Below are positions 37,880-46,395 of a stretch of DNA of 64,000 nucleotides, piece after piece (positions within the stretch are counted from its first letter, which is position 1; each line of letters opens with the position of its first letter). The position numbers were made by a program, and so were the translations under genes. The stretch comes from Hymenobacter canadensis. GTDB taxonomy: Bacteria; Bacteroidota; Bacteroidia; Cytophagales; Hymenobacteraceae. A model generated the notes under the pieces. It did not search any database. It had not been told where the DNA came from and was given only the letters and a program-made list of their open reading frames with translations. Where the stretch lies: contig NZ_CP114767.1 of the NCBI RefSeq assembly GCF_027359925.1, positions 1,116,001 to 1,180,000 of the forward strand. The letters run 5' to 3'.

Positions 37880-38272
37880 TTAGGGATTGTTCGGGCGAGC
37901 CGTCAGTACCTCAGTTACGGTACCAATTGGCCCAAACCGGATACTGAGCTTGTTGGCTCCTGAACGCTGGTGCGTGGGCAGGCAGTGCGGGCCCGATTCC
38001 AGGTAGTAGTTGTAGATTTTCTCGGTTTGCTCGGCCAGCTCTTCTTCATCGGGACGACCGAGAAGCTTTTCTATGGTGGCAGTGCGGAGGCCATATAGCT
38101 GCTCTTTACTTTGTAGCAGGCCTTTTAGCTGCGCCGGGCGCAGGTCCTGGCAGCCGTAGGTGTCGCGTCGCCACACGGCCGCATCGAAGCCAGGCAGCTC
38201 TGGAACTGCGGGGCTGCACGCCGCGAGAAGTGGCATGAAAATGAGGGTGTAGGCAAACCGGCGGAAGGACAT
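37880..38272 (-). CDS. Lipoprotein with a BamE/SmpA-like motif
   Basis: A 130-residue lipoprotein: signal peptide with lipobox L-A-A-C (Cys at about residue 19) from the ATG at 38272. The mature part has the run LYGLRTATIEKLLGRPDEEE followed by an aromatic strand KIYNYYLESGPHC, which recalls the small BamE/SmpA-like fold (helix, L-G-x-P-D turn, strand). Similarity is by pattern only. It is divergent to the L,D-transpeptidase gene with 142 nt between them. Confidence 0.75.
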   Translation of the reverse strand: MSFRRFAYTLIFMPLLAACSPAVPELPGFDAAVWRRDTYGCQDLRPAQLKGLLQSKEQLYGLRTATIEKLLGRPDEEELAEQTEKIYNYYLESGPHCLPTHQRSGANKLSIRFGPIGTVTEVLTARPNNP

Positions 38273-38414
38273 AGTTGGGAGGTACGGAACTGAGTGCCTG
38301 TTAAAAAGGGTTGACGGCAGCAGGATTGAATGCGCTAAAATACTATTTTTGTAAACCCGGACCCGGGTCCAGAACATTCGCCTGCTTTTTCGCCCTGTTT
38401 CGCCCGTTCAGCCG

Positions 38415-39203
38415 ATGACCTTTGCACCGACTGCCGTAGCCACGCTACTTCTTGCCGCCAGCCTTTTTGCATCTTCACCAGTGGCGGGTTCCCGCCCCGA
38501 TTCCGAGCCTACCGGCAATATCAGCAGCCGTGCGCTGCGGGTGCAGTATCTGGCGGCTTTCGAGCAATACACGATGAGCAGCTACGCGGAAGCCCGGCTT
38601 ACCAACTATGGCCTTTCCCCGAATGTTTATCGGGAGGCGCTGCTTGGCTACTACAGCCTGCACCGGAGCGGCGTCGCCAGCCAGCCCGTTATCACCATCA
38701 TCGACTTTTCGTTGCCCAGCACGCAGAAGCGGCTGTGGGTAATTGATCTGAAACAGCAAAAGGTGCTGTTCCATACCTTGGTGGCTCACGGCAAAAACAC
38801 CGGCGACAACATGGCCCAGCGTTTCTCTAACGTCGAAGGCTCGGAAATGAGCAGCCTGGGCTTCTACGTAACGGGCCAAACCTACCAGGGCAAGCACGGC
38901 CTTTCGCTGAAGCTGCACGGCCAGGATGCCCGCCACAATACCAATGCTGCGAGCCGGGCCGTAGTAGTACACGGCGCCGACTACGTGAGCGAGCAGTTTG
39001 TGCGGCAGCATGGGCGCCTGGGCCGCAGTCAGGGCTGTCCGGCGCTGCCAGTAGCGCAGGCGCCCACCATCATTCGGGCAATCCGCAACGGGTCCGTGGT
39101 GTATGCGCACGGGCCCAGCAGCGCCTCCTACGCCTCGACATGGTTGCAGCTCGACCCCGCCCTGACGGCTTTCGCGCAGTGGCGCGGCCTGCCCGGCGCC
39201 TAG
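38415..39203 (+). CDS. Murein L,D-transpeptidase catalytic domain protein
   Basis: A 262-residue exported protein with a signal peptide of about 25 residues (ending PVAG). The catalytic region reads VVHGADYVSEQFVRQHGRLG then RSQGCPALPV, giving the His and the nucleophilic Cys of the YkuD-like/L,D-transpeptidase group. These enzymes form 3-3 peptidoglycan cross-links or attach proteins to the wall in the periplasm. The N-terminal part (residues 30-100) is a helical segment typical of the Bacteroidota subgroup. It is monocistronic with its own terminator. Confidence 0.9.
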   Translation: MTFAPTAVATLLLAASLFASSPVAGSRPDSEPTGNISSRALRVQYLAAFEQYTMSSYAEARLTNYGLSPNVYREALLGYYSLHRSGVASQPVITIIDFSLPSTQKRLWVIDLKQQKVLFHTLVAHGKNTGDNMAQRFSNVEGSEMSSLGFYVTGQTYQGKHGLSLKLHGQDARHNTNAASRAVVVHGADYVSEQFVRQHGRLGRSQGCPALPVAQAPTIIRAIRNGSVVYAHGPSSASYASTWLQLDPALTAFAQWRGLPGA

Positions 39204-39225
39204 TTCTGCCTAATTGATTTACAAG

Positions 39226-39257
39226 AAAAGGCTCGCCTGGATTCAGGCGGGCCTTTT
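39226..39257. terminator. Terminator between convergent L,D-transpeptidase and small membrane gene
   Basis: A 14-position stem with one mismatch (39226-39239 with 39244-39257), loop GATT, TTTT on both sides. Confidence 0.85.
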
Positions 39258-39280
39258 GCTTTATAGTTGTGCGAGTTGGG

Positions 39281-39475
39281 TTAGGCCCGGTCGCCGGTGG
39301 CTTTTACCAGGTTGATGCCGGCGAAGAAGAAAATCAGACCCACCGCGAAAGGCACGATGGAATTGACTTTGCTTAGCGAGACGCCGGCCATGTGCAGGAA
39401 GCCCAGCGCGCCATAGATGATGCCGACGATGCCCAATATGGTAAGAATGGAGCCGAATGTGCGTTTCTGGTTCAT
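39281..39475 (-). CDS. Small two-helix membrane protein
   Basis: A 64-residue protein from the ATG at 39475 with two hydrophobic segments (about residues 9-27 and 40-56) and a basic start. No catalytic motif. Short proteins of this type (DUF3185-like) are common in Bacteroidota; function unknown. The longer frame from 39607 adds 44 residues with no coding character. It is divergent to the M48 peptidase gene. Confidence 0.7.
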   Translation of the reverse strand: MNQKRTFGSILTILGIVGIIYGALGFLHMAGVSLSKVNSIVPFAVGLIFFFAGINLVKATGDRA

Positions 39476-39673
39476 GAGATGGAAAGTTGGAGTGGAAGGA
39501 GAGAAGGGAGAGTGACCGGCAGGCCGGATGGGGACACATACGGCGAAGTCGGCGTTTTGGGTATATCGGGCAGGCAACCCTGCCTGCCACGGCCCGTTAC
39601 AAGCCAAAACAGCCGTCAGAACGGCCTATCCCTGCTTTCGCTCCCTTCCATTCCCTTCTAACCAACTACACTC

Positions 39674-40483
39674 ATGAGAGGAAATCTTCGCTACATTATT
39701 GCCCTGCTCATGGCCGGGGTAACGCTGCTGACCTACTACTGTAAACGCTCTGTGAATGAGGTAACAGGCGAAGTACAGCACGTAGACATGACGGCCGAGC
39801 AGGAAATTGCCCTCGGCCTCCAGGCCGCCCCCGAAATGGCCCAGCAATACGGCGGCCTGCACCCCGACCGCCAAGCCAGTGCCCGTGTCGAGCAGATCGG
39901 GCAGGACATTATCCGGAGCACCAAAGCCAGCCAGAGCCCCTACAAATTTCAGTTTCATCTGTTGGCCGATGAAAACACCATCAATGCCTTTGCGCTGCCC
40001 GGCGGCCAGATATTCATCACGGCCGGCCTTTTGAAAAACCTGAGCTCTGAGGGCCAGGTAGCTGGCGTGCTGGCGCATGAGGTGGGCCACGTGGTAGGCC
40101 GTCATTCGGCCGAGCAGATTGCTAAGTCGCAGCTGACGCAGGGGCTGAGTGGAGCTGCTGCCATCGGCATGTACGACCCTGACCGGCCGGCTACGGCAGC
40201 GGGCTCGGCGGCCGCAGCTATGGTGGGCAAATTGATGACGCTGCGTTTCGGCCGTGAGGACGAGCTGGAGTCTGACCGTCTGGCGGTCAACTACACCACG
40301 CAGGCCGGCTACGACCCCCGCGCCATGATTCAGGTGATGCAGATTCTGGAGAAAGCCGGCGGCGGCGGTGGCCAGCCCGAGTTCCTGAGCACACACCCTA
40401 ACCCCGGCAACCGGATCGGCGAGCTGGAGCAGGCCATTGCTACTGAGTACCCGCAGGGCGTACCGGCGGGCTTGAAGCCGTAG
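39674..40483 (+). CDS. M48 family metallopeptidase
   Basis: A 269-residue zinc peptidase. The N-terminus has a hydrophobic run (residues 5-22) ending YYC, either a lipoprotein-like or signal-anchor sequence. The zinc motif HEVGH is in VLAHEVGHVVGRHSAEQ, and the downstream glutamate ligand is in EDELESDRLAV. PGGQIFITAGLLKNL precedes it, as in BepA/LoiP-type enzymes that degrade misassembled outer-membrane proteins. It is therefore probably periplasmic. A second M48 peptidase is at 46396-47211. Confidence 0.92.
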   Translation: MRGNLRYIIALLMAGVTLLTYYCKRSVNEVTGEVQHVDMTAEQEIALGLQAAPEMAQQYGGLHPDRQASARVEQIGQDIIRSTKASQSPYKFQFHLLADENTINAFALPGGQIFITAGLLKNLSSEGQVAGVLAHEVGHVVGRHSAEQIAKSQLTQGLSGAAAIGMYDPDRPATAAGSAAAAMVGKLMTLRFGREDELESDRLAVNYTTQAGYDPRAMIQVMQILEKAGGGGGQPEFLSTHPNPGNRIGELEQAIATEYPQGVPAGLKP

Positions 40484-40511
40484 CGGCACCGATTGCCAAC
40501 AAAGTACTGCC

Positions 40512-40543
40512 AGAAGAGGCCGGCCAAACGGTCGGCCTCTTCT
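40512..40543 (+). terminator. Intrinsic terminator of the M48 peptidase gene
   Basis: A 14-position stem with one wobble (40512-40525 with 40530-40543), loop AAAC, then CTTTT. Confidence 0.88.
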
Positions 40544-40599
40544 CTTTTACCCGCTTATAAGGCCCGTATCTTCGCCTTTCCTCCACGCTTTCCTTCGTC

Positions 40600-41517
40600 A
40601 TGGCCGCTTCCATTCCCGCACCGCTGCGCAACCTGCTGTTCGTGCTAAACCCCGTATCGGGGGATATCAGCAAGGTGGAGTTGGAAAGCTCCATCACGGC
40701 CTATTGTACGGAGCGCGGCCGCAAGGCCCGTTTCTACCATACCACCGGCCAAAACGACCTGAAAAACCTGCGGCACCACCTGCAGCAGCACGCCTACGAC
40801 GCGGTATTTGCGGCCGGCGGCGACGGCACCGTAAGTCTGGTTGCCGAAGCCCTGCTCAATGGGCTGGTGCCGTTGGGGATTCTGCCGCTGGGCTCCGGCA
40901 ACGGCCTGTCGAAGGACCTGGGGATTCCGCAGGACCCGCGGGAGGCGCTGAAGCTGACCTGGCAGCACCAGATTCATGCCATCGACACTTTGCAGATCAA
41001 TGGTCGGTTTGCGGCGCACTTGGCCGATCTGGGCTTTAACGCCCTCATTGTGGAGCGCTTCGACCAAGGTGACACGCGGGGACCGGGGGCGTACGTGCGC
41101 ATTGCCACGCAGGAGTACCTGAGCTATGCCCCGGCCACGTACCAAGTGGAAACCGAGCATGAACAGTGGGAAGGCCCGGCGTTTATGCTCACAATTGCCA
41201 ATGCCCGCACCTTCGGCAGCAACGTCATCATCAACCCTGACAGCCACCTCGACGACGGGGAGTTTGAGGTGTGCCTGATTGAGCCCTTTCCCGGTACGGC
41301 CGCCCCAGGCATCCTTTACAACCTCTACACGGCCGGGTTCGATGCCTCGGAGTACACGCGGCGGCTACGCGGCCGGCAGGTGCGCATCAGAGTGCCGGGC
41401 GCTACGCAGGTGCTGTGCCAGATAGACGGGGAGCCCTGCCAGCTGACTACGCCCATTGAGGTGAAAATCCGGCCGCGCAGCCTGCGCGTGCTGGTACCGG
41501 AATCGGCGGTGCTATAG
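40600..41517 (+). CDS. YegS/DagK-type lipid kinase
   Basis: A 305-residue diacylglycerol kinase-like enzyme (DAGK_cat). The nucleotide-binding motif GGDGTVSLVAEALL and the PLGSGNGLSKDLGIP substrate/hinge segment are intact, with the C-terminal beta-sandwich domain following (residues 145-300). It would phosphorylate a lipid such as diacylglycerol or a sphingoid base at the membrane; the phylum makes sphingolipids, so either is possible. Its 3' end overlaps by 6 nt with the convergent metallophosphoesterase gene. Confidence 0.9.
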   Translation: MAASIPAPLRNLLFVLNPVSGDISKVELESSITAYCTERGRKARFYHTTGQNDLKNLRHHLQQHAYDAVFAAGGDGTVSLVAEALLNGLVPLGILPLGSGNGLSKDLGIPQDPREALKLTWQHQIHAIDTLQINGRFAAHLADLGFNALIVERFDQGDTRGPGAYVRIATQEYLSYAPATYQVETEHEQWEGPAFMLTIANARTFGSNVIINPDSHLDDGEFEVCLIEPFPGTAAPGILYNLYTAGFDASEYTRRLRGRQVRIRVPGATQVLCQIDGEPCQLTTPIEVKIRPRSLRVLVPESAVL

Positions 41518-42756
41518 CTCGGCTGGCACTGCTACCCCCAACGTCCGGACCAGCGGTGCCGCCACCACGGGGCCGGGGTAGAGGCGCTGGCGAAACACCT
41601 CGGGCAGCGGCGCACCAGCCGCATCGGGCTCCAGGGTGCGCAGCCACGTTTCACCGTTGGCATAATAGTCGAGGCTGAAAAAGCCCTTGTGTTCGTGCAC
41701 GAAGGTGGCCTGCCCGCCTTTCTGCACGAAAGCCGTCTTGCTGCCCGCGCCGCTCACCAGGTAGTGACTGCCGTGCTGCTCGAAATACTGCAGGTTATGG
41801 TCGTGGCCGGCGGCGTATACGAGGTGCGGGTGCTGGTGCAGCACGCGCAGCAGGCGGCGGCGCATTTTGCGGTAGCGGGGGTGGGCCATGTCCTCGGCGG
41901 CGCCCACCAGCTTGCGGTACAGCGGCAGCAAAGAGCCAATGAACGGCAGCGGCACGTAGGCCCGCTTATGGACCGTAGTCAGCGGAAACACGTGCTGCTT
42001 GGCCGTGAACTTACCCCCGTGCAACGCATTGGAATACAGCGGATGGTGCCCCGCCACCACAATCCGCTGGTGCTGATTCTGGGTTAGTAGCTGCTCCAGC
42101 TGCCGGAAAGGCGCCTTGGTGTCGGAGGCTGGGCGCGGGCCCTGCTGCACCCACCATTGCGTATTGAGCACTAGCAGCAGCACGCCATCCGCCAGCTGCA
42201 ACGCCACGGGACCGGGCGTGCCACCCACCGGCAGATACTGCGCCGTAGGCAGCTGCTCGCGGATGTAAGCTTCCTGGCGCAGCAGGTACTCGTAGCCGTC
42301 GGGGCGGCCTTTGTTCCAGTCGTGGTTGCCGCTCAGAAACACTACGTTTCCGGGAAACGGCCGCAGCACGTCCAGCAGTGCATTCAGGCGCTTTTCGGCG
42401 GCGGCACGGCCGGCGTGCTCTGGCGCGGGCAGGCCGGTAGGGTACACATTGTCGCCGAGGATGACGACGGTGCCGGCCGGGCCGGTTTCCTGCTGCCAGT
42501 GCTGTAGCAGCCGCAGCAGGTTGTCGGTGCCATCGGTGGCCACGGCGCCGGGGTCGCCGAGCAGGGCCACGCGGTGCAGCCGCAAAACCGCCGGATCGGG
42601 CTGGTGTAGCTGCCAGTCGTTGTGAGCGGGCGCCACGTATGGGCGCCGCCGGTACTGCCGCTCCTGCCGGTAGCGCCCCAGCAGCCAGGCCGTGAGGGCC
42701 GCCGCCAGCCCCGCCAGCAAATAAAAAAACAAGGTCGAAGGAGAAGTCACAGGCAC
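41512..42756 (-). CDS. Membrane-anchored metallophosphoesterase
   Basis: A 414-residue calcineurin-like phosphoesterase with an N-terminal membrane segment (about residues 8-26). Metal-binding motifs appear in order: ALLGD, VVILGDNVYPTG, LSGNHDWN, VAGHHPLYSN, and AAGHDHNLQ. This is the PAP/UshA-like set for a two-metal site. The catalytic part would face the periplasm. Substrate unknown. It overlaps the tail of the lipid kinase gene; sharing the 6-nt overlap leaves no room for a terminator between them. Confidence 0.9.
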   Translation of the reverse strand: MPVTSPSTLFFYLLAGLAAALTAWLLGRYRQERQYRRRPYVAPAHNDWQLHQPDPAVLRLHRVALLGDPGAVATDGTDNLLRLLQHWQQETGPAGTVVILGDNVYPTGLPAPEHAGRAAAEKRLNALLDVLRPFPGNVVFLSGNHDWNKGRPDGYEYLLRQEAYIREQLPTAQYLPVGGTPGPVALQLADGVLLLVLNTQWWVQQGPRPASDTKAPFRQLEQLLTQNQHQRIVVAGHHPLYSNALHGGKFTAKQHVFPLTTVHKRAYVPLPFIGSLLPLYRKLVGAAEDMAHPRYRKMRRRLLRVLHQHPHLVYAAGHDHNLQYFEQHGSHYLVSGAGSKTAFVQKGGQATFVHEHKGFFSLDYYANGETWLRTLEPDAAGAPLPEVFRQRLYPGPVVAAPLVRTLGVAVPAEL

Positions 42757-42833
42757 ACCGATAAAACGCTACTTGCTATACGTGTTCTGGCGGCCATATC
42801 GTTCGGACAATGGACCGAGGCTGGAGCAATAAC

Positions 42834-43469
42834 TCAGAAATTCGGTGGGGTCAGGTTCTTGAAGTGGCCGTTGAGACGCACCCGTTCCTTGAGGCGCTCA
42901 GTCTCCAGCAGCACGGGCAGAATGTGCTCCAGATGCTCTAGCACCAGTTCCTGGCGCTCAGTTTCGGTTTCGGCCTCCAGCAGCTGGAATTCCTGCTCGG
43001 TATTCAAACCCAGGTGATGCGCAATGTCATACACGCGGTAGTCGGCCGGCAGCTCCTGCATCAGCTTGCGCAGCCCCAGCACGTCGTACAGCTGCTCTAC
43101 GTGCGCCGTGATACGCGCCTGCAGCAGCACGTCGGCAGTTTTGTCGTCCGGTACGTCGTCTACCAGGCCGCCAGCGTAGAGCTTGCCCGGCGCCTGCCGG
43201 TAGAACTCCTCCACCCGAAACAGCCCGATGGCGCGGGTGCGGATATCCAGCTCCCCGCTGTCGTAGCTTTTCTCGACCCCGATCAGCTGCATTTCGGTGC
43301 CCAGCATGCTCACGGCCTCGTTGCGGTAGGGCGGGATGCCGAAGGTGATGCCTTCGCTCAGGCAGTCGCGCACCAGCTGGCGGTAGCGCGGCTCGAAGAT
43401 GTGCAGATTGAGTTTTTCACCGGGAAAAACGACTAGGTTAAGTGGAAAGAGGGCTAGCAGACGCGACAT
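42834..43469 (-). CDS. LON peptidase N-terminal (substrate-binding) domain protein
   Basis: A 211-residue soluble protein consisting of the Lon N-terminal domain alone: LALFPLNLVVFPGEKLNLHIFE in part, the RYRQLVRDCL segment, and a C-terminal helical bundle with LLEAETETERQ. No AAA+ or peptidase part follows. Such single-domain proteins are widespread; they may be adaptors or regulators of proteolysis. It is divergent to mtgA with a 140-nt gap. Confidence 0.88.
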   Translation of the reverse strand: MSRLLALFPLNLVVFPGEKLNLHIFEPRYRQLVRDCLSEGITFGIPPYRNEAVSMLGTEMQLIGVEKSYDSGELDIRTRAIGLFRVEEFYRQAPGKLYAGGLVDDVPDDKTADVLLQARITAHVEQLYDVLGLRKLMQELPADYRVYDIAHHLGLNTEQEFQLLEAETETERQELVLEHLEHILPVLLETERLKERVRLNGHFKNLTPPNF

Positions 43470-43609
43470 GGCTTGTAAACAAAGGAACAGCGAAAAGGTA
43501 GCCGAAAACCGGCACCATGCCGGCCGGTGGTCCTGAAAACACTACTTTTACGAGTGCTAAGGCCATTTAGGCAGCAATAACCCCAGCAGATTTTTACTCG
43601 TCTCCGGCA

Positions 43610-44353
43610 GTGACAACGGATTATAGCAACGTGTGGCGGCAAGCCCGGCAGGTGGCCCTACAAGTGACAGTGGCCTTGTTTCTGGCATCCATTGCCTGGG
43701 TGCTCATCTACCGGTGGGTGGCGCCGCCGGCTACCTGGCTGATGCTGGACCGCCGCGCCCACGCCCCCGTGGGCCTGGGCTACTACGGCATCCAGGAAGA
43801 CGACCGGAGCATCAAGTACCATTTTAAGAACCTCGACGAGGTGTCGGCGGAAGTGCCACTGGCCCTCATTGCGGCCGAAGACCAGCGCTTCCTGCTGCAC
43901 CACGGCTTCGACGGCAATGCGCTGTGGAAAGCGGCCAAATACAACTTCGGGGGCGGCAAGCAGCTGCGCGGCGGCAGCACCATCACGCAGCAGGTGGCCA
44001 AAAACGTGTTTCTGTGGCACGGCCGCAGCTACATCCGTAAGGCGGCGGAAGCCTACTTTACGGTGCTCATTGAGCTGCTCTGGGACAAGCGCCGCATCAT
44101 GGAAATGTATTTGAGCGTGGCGGAAATGGGTGACTGTACGTTTGGGGTGGAGGCCGCCTCGCAACGCTACTTCCGCAAGCCCGCCAGCCGCCTCAACCGC
44201 CAAGAAGCCGCGCTGCTGGCCGGCGTGCTGCCCAATCCGCTCCGGTTCCGGGCCAGCAACCCCGGCCCGCAGGCCCGCGCCAAGCAGCGCCGCGTGGTGC
44301 GCAACATGCGCCGCCTGGGCGGCACGACCTACGTGCGCGAGCTGCTGGACTAA
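43610..44353 (+). CDS. mtgA: Monofunctional biosynthetic peptidoglycan transglycosylase
   Basis: A 247-residue GT51 glycosyltransferase that polymerises lipid II. A single N-terminal membrane anchor (about residues 15-36) is followed by the GT51 motifs: EDQRFLLHHGFDGNALWKA (catalytic Glu), RGGSTITQQVAKN, and a later EMYLSVAEMG segment with the second acidic residue. No transpeptidase domain, hence MtgA. The start is a GTG at 43610; no ATG fits better. TACTTTTA at 43543-43550 is a candidate -7 box. Confidence 0.95.
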   Translation: MTTDYSNVWRQARQVALQVTVALFLASIAWVLIYRWVAPPATWLMLDRRAHAPVGLGYYGIQEDDRSIKYHFKNLDEVSAEVPLALIAAEDQRFLLHHGFDGNALWKAAKYNFGGGKQLRGGSTITQQVAKNVFLWHGRSYIRKAAEAYFTVLIELLWDKRRIMEMYLSVAEMGDCTFGVEAASQRYFRKPASRLNRQEAALLAGVLPNPLRFRASNPGPQARAKQRRVVRNMRRLGGTTYVRELLD

Positions 44354-44432
44354 CTCTTGCCCAACGCGGCGGCTAATTCGCCGGTAGTTTGCACCTTAGG
44401 GCCTTCTGATATACCTGCGTTACTCTTGCTGT

Positions 44433-44891
44433 ATGAAACCATTTGCTGTCTTGCCGCTGGGCTTTCTGCTGGCCTGTTCTGCCAGCCGCCCTACTCCCCC
44501 GACGGGGCCGCCGGAGGCACCGGCCGAAACGCGCCGGTCCATCGAGCGGCTGCTGACTACCCAAACCGCCGCCTGGAACCGCGGCGACGTGGCGGGATTC
44601 ATGCAGGGTTACTGGCAGAACGATTCGCTGGTGTTTATCGGCAAAAGCGGCCTCACCTACGGCTGGCAGCGCACCCTCGACAACTACCGCCGCAGCTACC
44701 CCAGCCCGGAAGCCATGGGCCAGCTCCGCTTCAACGGCCTGCGCATCACGCCCCTAACCCCGGAAACGGCGCAGGTGGTCGGCCGCTGGCACCTGGCCCG
44801 CCCAACCGCCGGCGACCTGCAGGGCCACTACCTGCTGGTGCTGCGCCGCCTGAACGGCCAATGGGTGATTGTGGCCGATCATTCGAGTTAG
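44433..44891 (+). CDS. SnoaL/DUF4440-like lipoprotein
   Basis: A 152-residue lipoprotein: lipobox L-L-A-C near residue 15 (start MKPFAVLPLGFLLACSAS), a Pro-rich linker, then an NTF2-like domain from about residue 38: SIERLLTTQTAAWNRGDVAG, a WQNDSLVFIG strand and the closing ITPLTPETAQVVGRWHL, VIVADHSS. NTF2-like domains of this kind bind small ligands or act as ketosteroid-isomerase-like enzymes; no catalytic residue can be named. It follows mtgA by 79 nt. Confidence 0.82.
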   Translation: MKPFAVLPLGFLLACSASRPTPPTGPPEAPAETRRSIERLLTTQTAAWNRGDVAGFMQGYWQNDSLVFIGKSGLTYGWQRTLDNYRRSYPSPEAMGQLRFNGLRITPLTPETAQVVGRWHLARPTAGDLQGHYLLVLRRLNGQWVIVADHSS

Positions 44892-44900
44892 GGTGCCTTT

Positions 44901-45087
44901 TGTCATTGCGAGGACGAAGAACATTCCGCGCATCAAGCGGCGTCAATCCTTCCTCTATCTGCTGAAAACTTTCCTTACAGACAAGTCCTCCGGCAATAGT
45001 GTAGTACACTAACGCCGGAGGGCTTTCTGCTTAGGGTGGCTTGTCTCACAGAGAGCAAGGATTAGCTTCGCTCTGCTCGCAATGACA
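44901..45087. repeat. Composite palindromic repeat with nested hairpin
   Basis: Outer ends TGTCATTGCGAG (44901-44912) and CTCGCAATGACA (45076-45087) are fully complementary. Inside, arms 44987-45003 and 45005-45021 pair at 15 of 17 positions round a single base. The unit fills most of the 201-nt gap after the DUF4440-like gene. It holds no ORF of note. Confidence 0.8.
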
Positions 45088-45092
45088 GGGAA

Positions 45093-46289
45093 TTACTGCA
45101 TCACCGGCTTGCCATCTCCTTCGCCGTCGAGGTCGTCTTCGGTGTCAGCGGCTTCGTCTTTTTGCTTTTCCTGCTCCACGGCCGGAATGGCTTCGTGCAA
45201 GATAAAGCCGGCTTTGGCGGCGTGTTCGGCGGCCTGCACGGTATCCTGCACCAGCAGCATTTCTACTTTGTCGTCGCGTAGATCTTCGGTTACGCGCTCC
45301 ACGAGGGTGGCGCGCTCCGGCAGGTTCACGTCGCGGATGTAGATGGCCAGTACGCGGCCGGGGTGGCGGCGCACTACCTCGCGGTAGATGTTGGCGTCTT
45401 CTTGGCCCGAGTCGCCGATGAGGATGAACGGCAGGGTGGGATAGGTGAGCAGCAGGTTGTCGATTTCCTTGAGCTTGTGGCCGTGGTGCGACGAGGCTTC
45501 CCCGGACTTTTTGCCGGCCAGCGCGGCGTCGCGCAGCAACAGCGGGCCGGGCGGAATGTCGTTGAGCTGCAGGAAGTCCTCCAGCAGATCATACAGATTC
45601 CAGGGCGAACTGCTGACGTAGAAAAACGGGTTGTTGCGCTTGCCGTTGCGGCCCAGCTGCAGCTGCCGGTAGAACTCGGCTACGCCCTTGAAGGGGAGGC
45701 GGGAGCGGGCATTGCGCACCAGCACCGTGCGCGCCATGCGCAGTAAATTGGTGGCCGAGGTCTGGATAACGGTGTCGTCGAGGTCGGAGATGATGCCGTA
45801 CTCGGCGTCGGGCGGTGGGATGAGCACCGGCGCCATGGCCCGTAGGTCGGTGGCGGTATATGGGTGCGGCGCCTGCTGCAGCAGTACTTCCACCGGGTAC
45901 CAGAGGAAATCTATCGGCTCAGGCAGGCTCGTGGGCTCCAGGTTCAGCGTGAAATAACCTTCTTCATCTGTCACGACCGGGTGCTGCGAGCCATCGGCGG
46001 GCTGCACGAGTAGCTGCGCGCCGCTGATTTCGTTGCTGTCGAAGCGGCGGTACATGTTCAGCAGGTTGTGCAGGCGCGAGTCGGTGGCGTCGGGCTCCGT
46101 AATGCCCTTGTCGGTGAGCAGGCGGCCCTTCACGTAGAGGCGGGTGGGCGTGCCGTAGCTGCGGTAGGGAATGAGCTGCAGCGGATGCAGCAAACCTAGC
46201 CGGGCCCGGGTGCGGGTTAGCAGAGAATCAGCGCGTTCGGCCAGGTTGCCGAGATGGTTGAGCAGGGACATGCAGGCAAGTACGCGCAT
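45093..46289 (-). CDS. APP1-like phosphatase (DUF2183, HAD-type)
   Basis: A 398-residue protein with a beta-sandwich region (about residues 90-155) followed by a DUF2183/APP1 catalytic domain. The HAD-type motif is IISDLDDTVIQTSA (nucleophile first Asp of DLDDT), with further parts FFYVSSSPWNLYDLL, KLKEIDNLL and FILIGDSGQEDANIY (metal Asp). In yeast APP1 is a phosphatidate phosphatase. The last 40 residues are acidic. No signal peptide, so cytoplasmic or membrane-peripheral. Start may be the ATG at 46271 (MSLLNHLGNLAE) instead of 46289. Confidence 0.88.
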   Translation of the reverse strand: MRVLACMSLLNHLGNLAERADSLLTRTRARLGLLHPLQLIPYRSYGTPTRLYVKGRLLTDKGITEPDATDSRLHNLLNMYRRFDSNEISGAQLLVQPADGSQHPVVTDEEGYFTLNLEPTSLPEPIDFLWYPVEVLLQQAPHPYTATDLRAMAPVLIPPPDAEYGIISDLDDTVIQTSATNLLRMARTVLVRNARSRLPFKGVAEFYRQLQLGRNGKRNNPFFYVSSSPWNLYDLLEDFLQLNDIPPGPLLLRDAALAGKKSGEASSHHGHKLKEIDNLLLTYPTLPFILIGDSGQEDANIYREVVRRHPGRVLAIYIRDVNLPERATLVERVTEDLRDDKVEMLLVQDTVQAAEHAAKAGFILHEAIPAVEQEKQKDEAADTEDDLDGEGDGKPVMQ

Positions 46290-46340
46290 ATCACCCGAAT
46301 TGATGCTTTAAAATGCTTTTTCAGGGCCTATAGCCACAAA

Positions 46341-46368
46341 AAAGCCGGCCGCATACGCGGCCGGCTTT
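46341..46368 (-). terminator. Intrinsic terminator of the second M48 peptidase gene
   Basis: A 12-bp perfect stem (46341-46352 with 46357-46368), loop ATAC, six T on the minus strand. Confidence 0.88.
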
Positions 46369-46395
46369 CCGTTAAGCCTAGGGTTTGGGGCTAGG

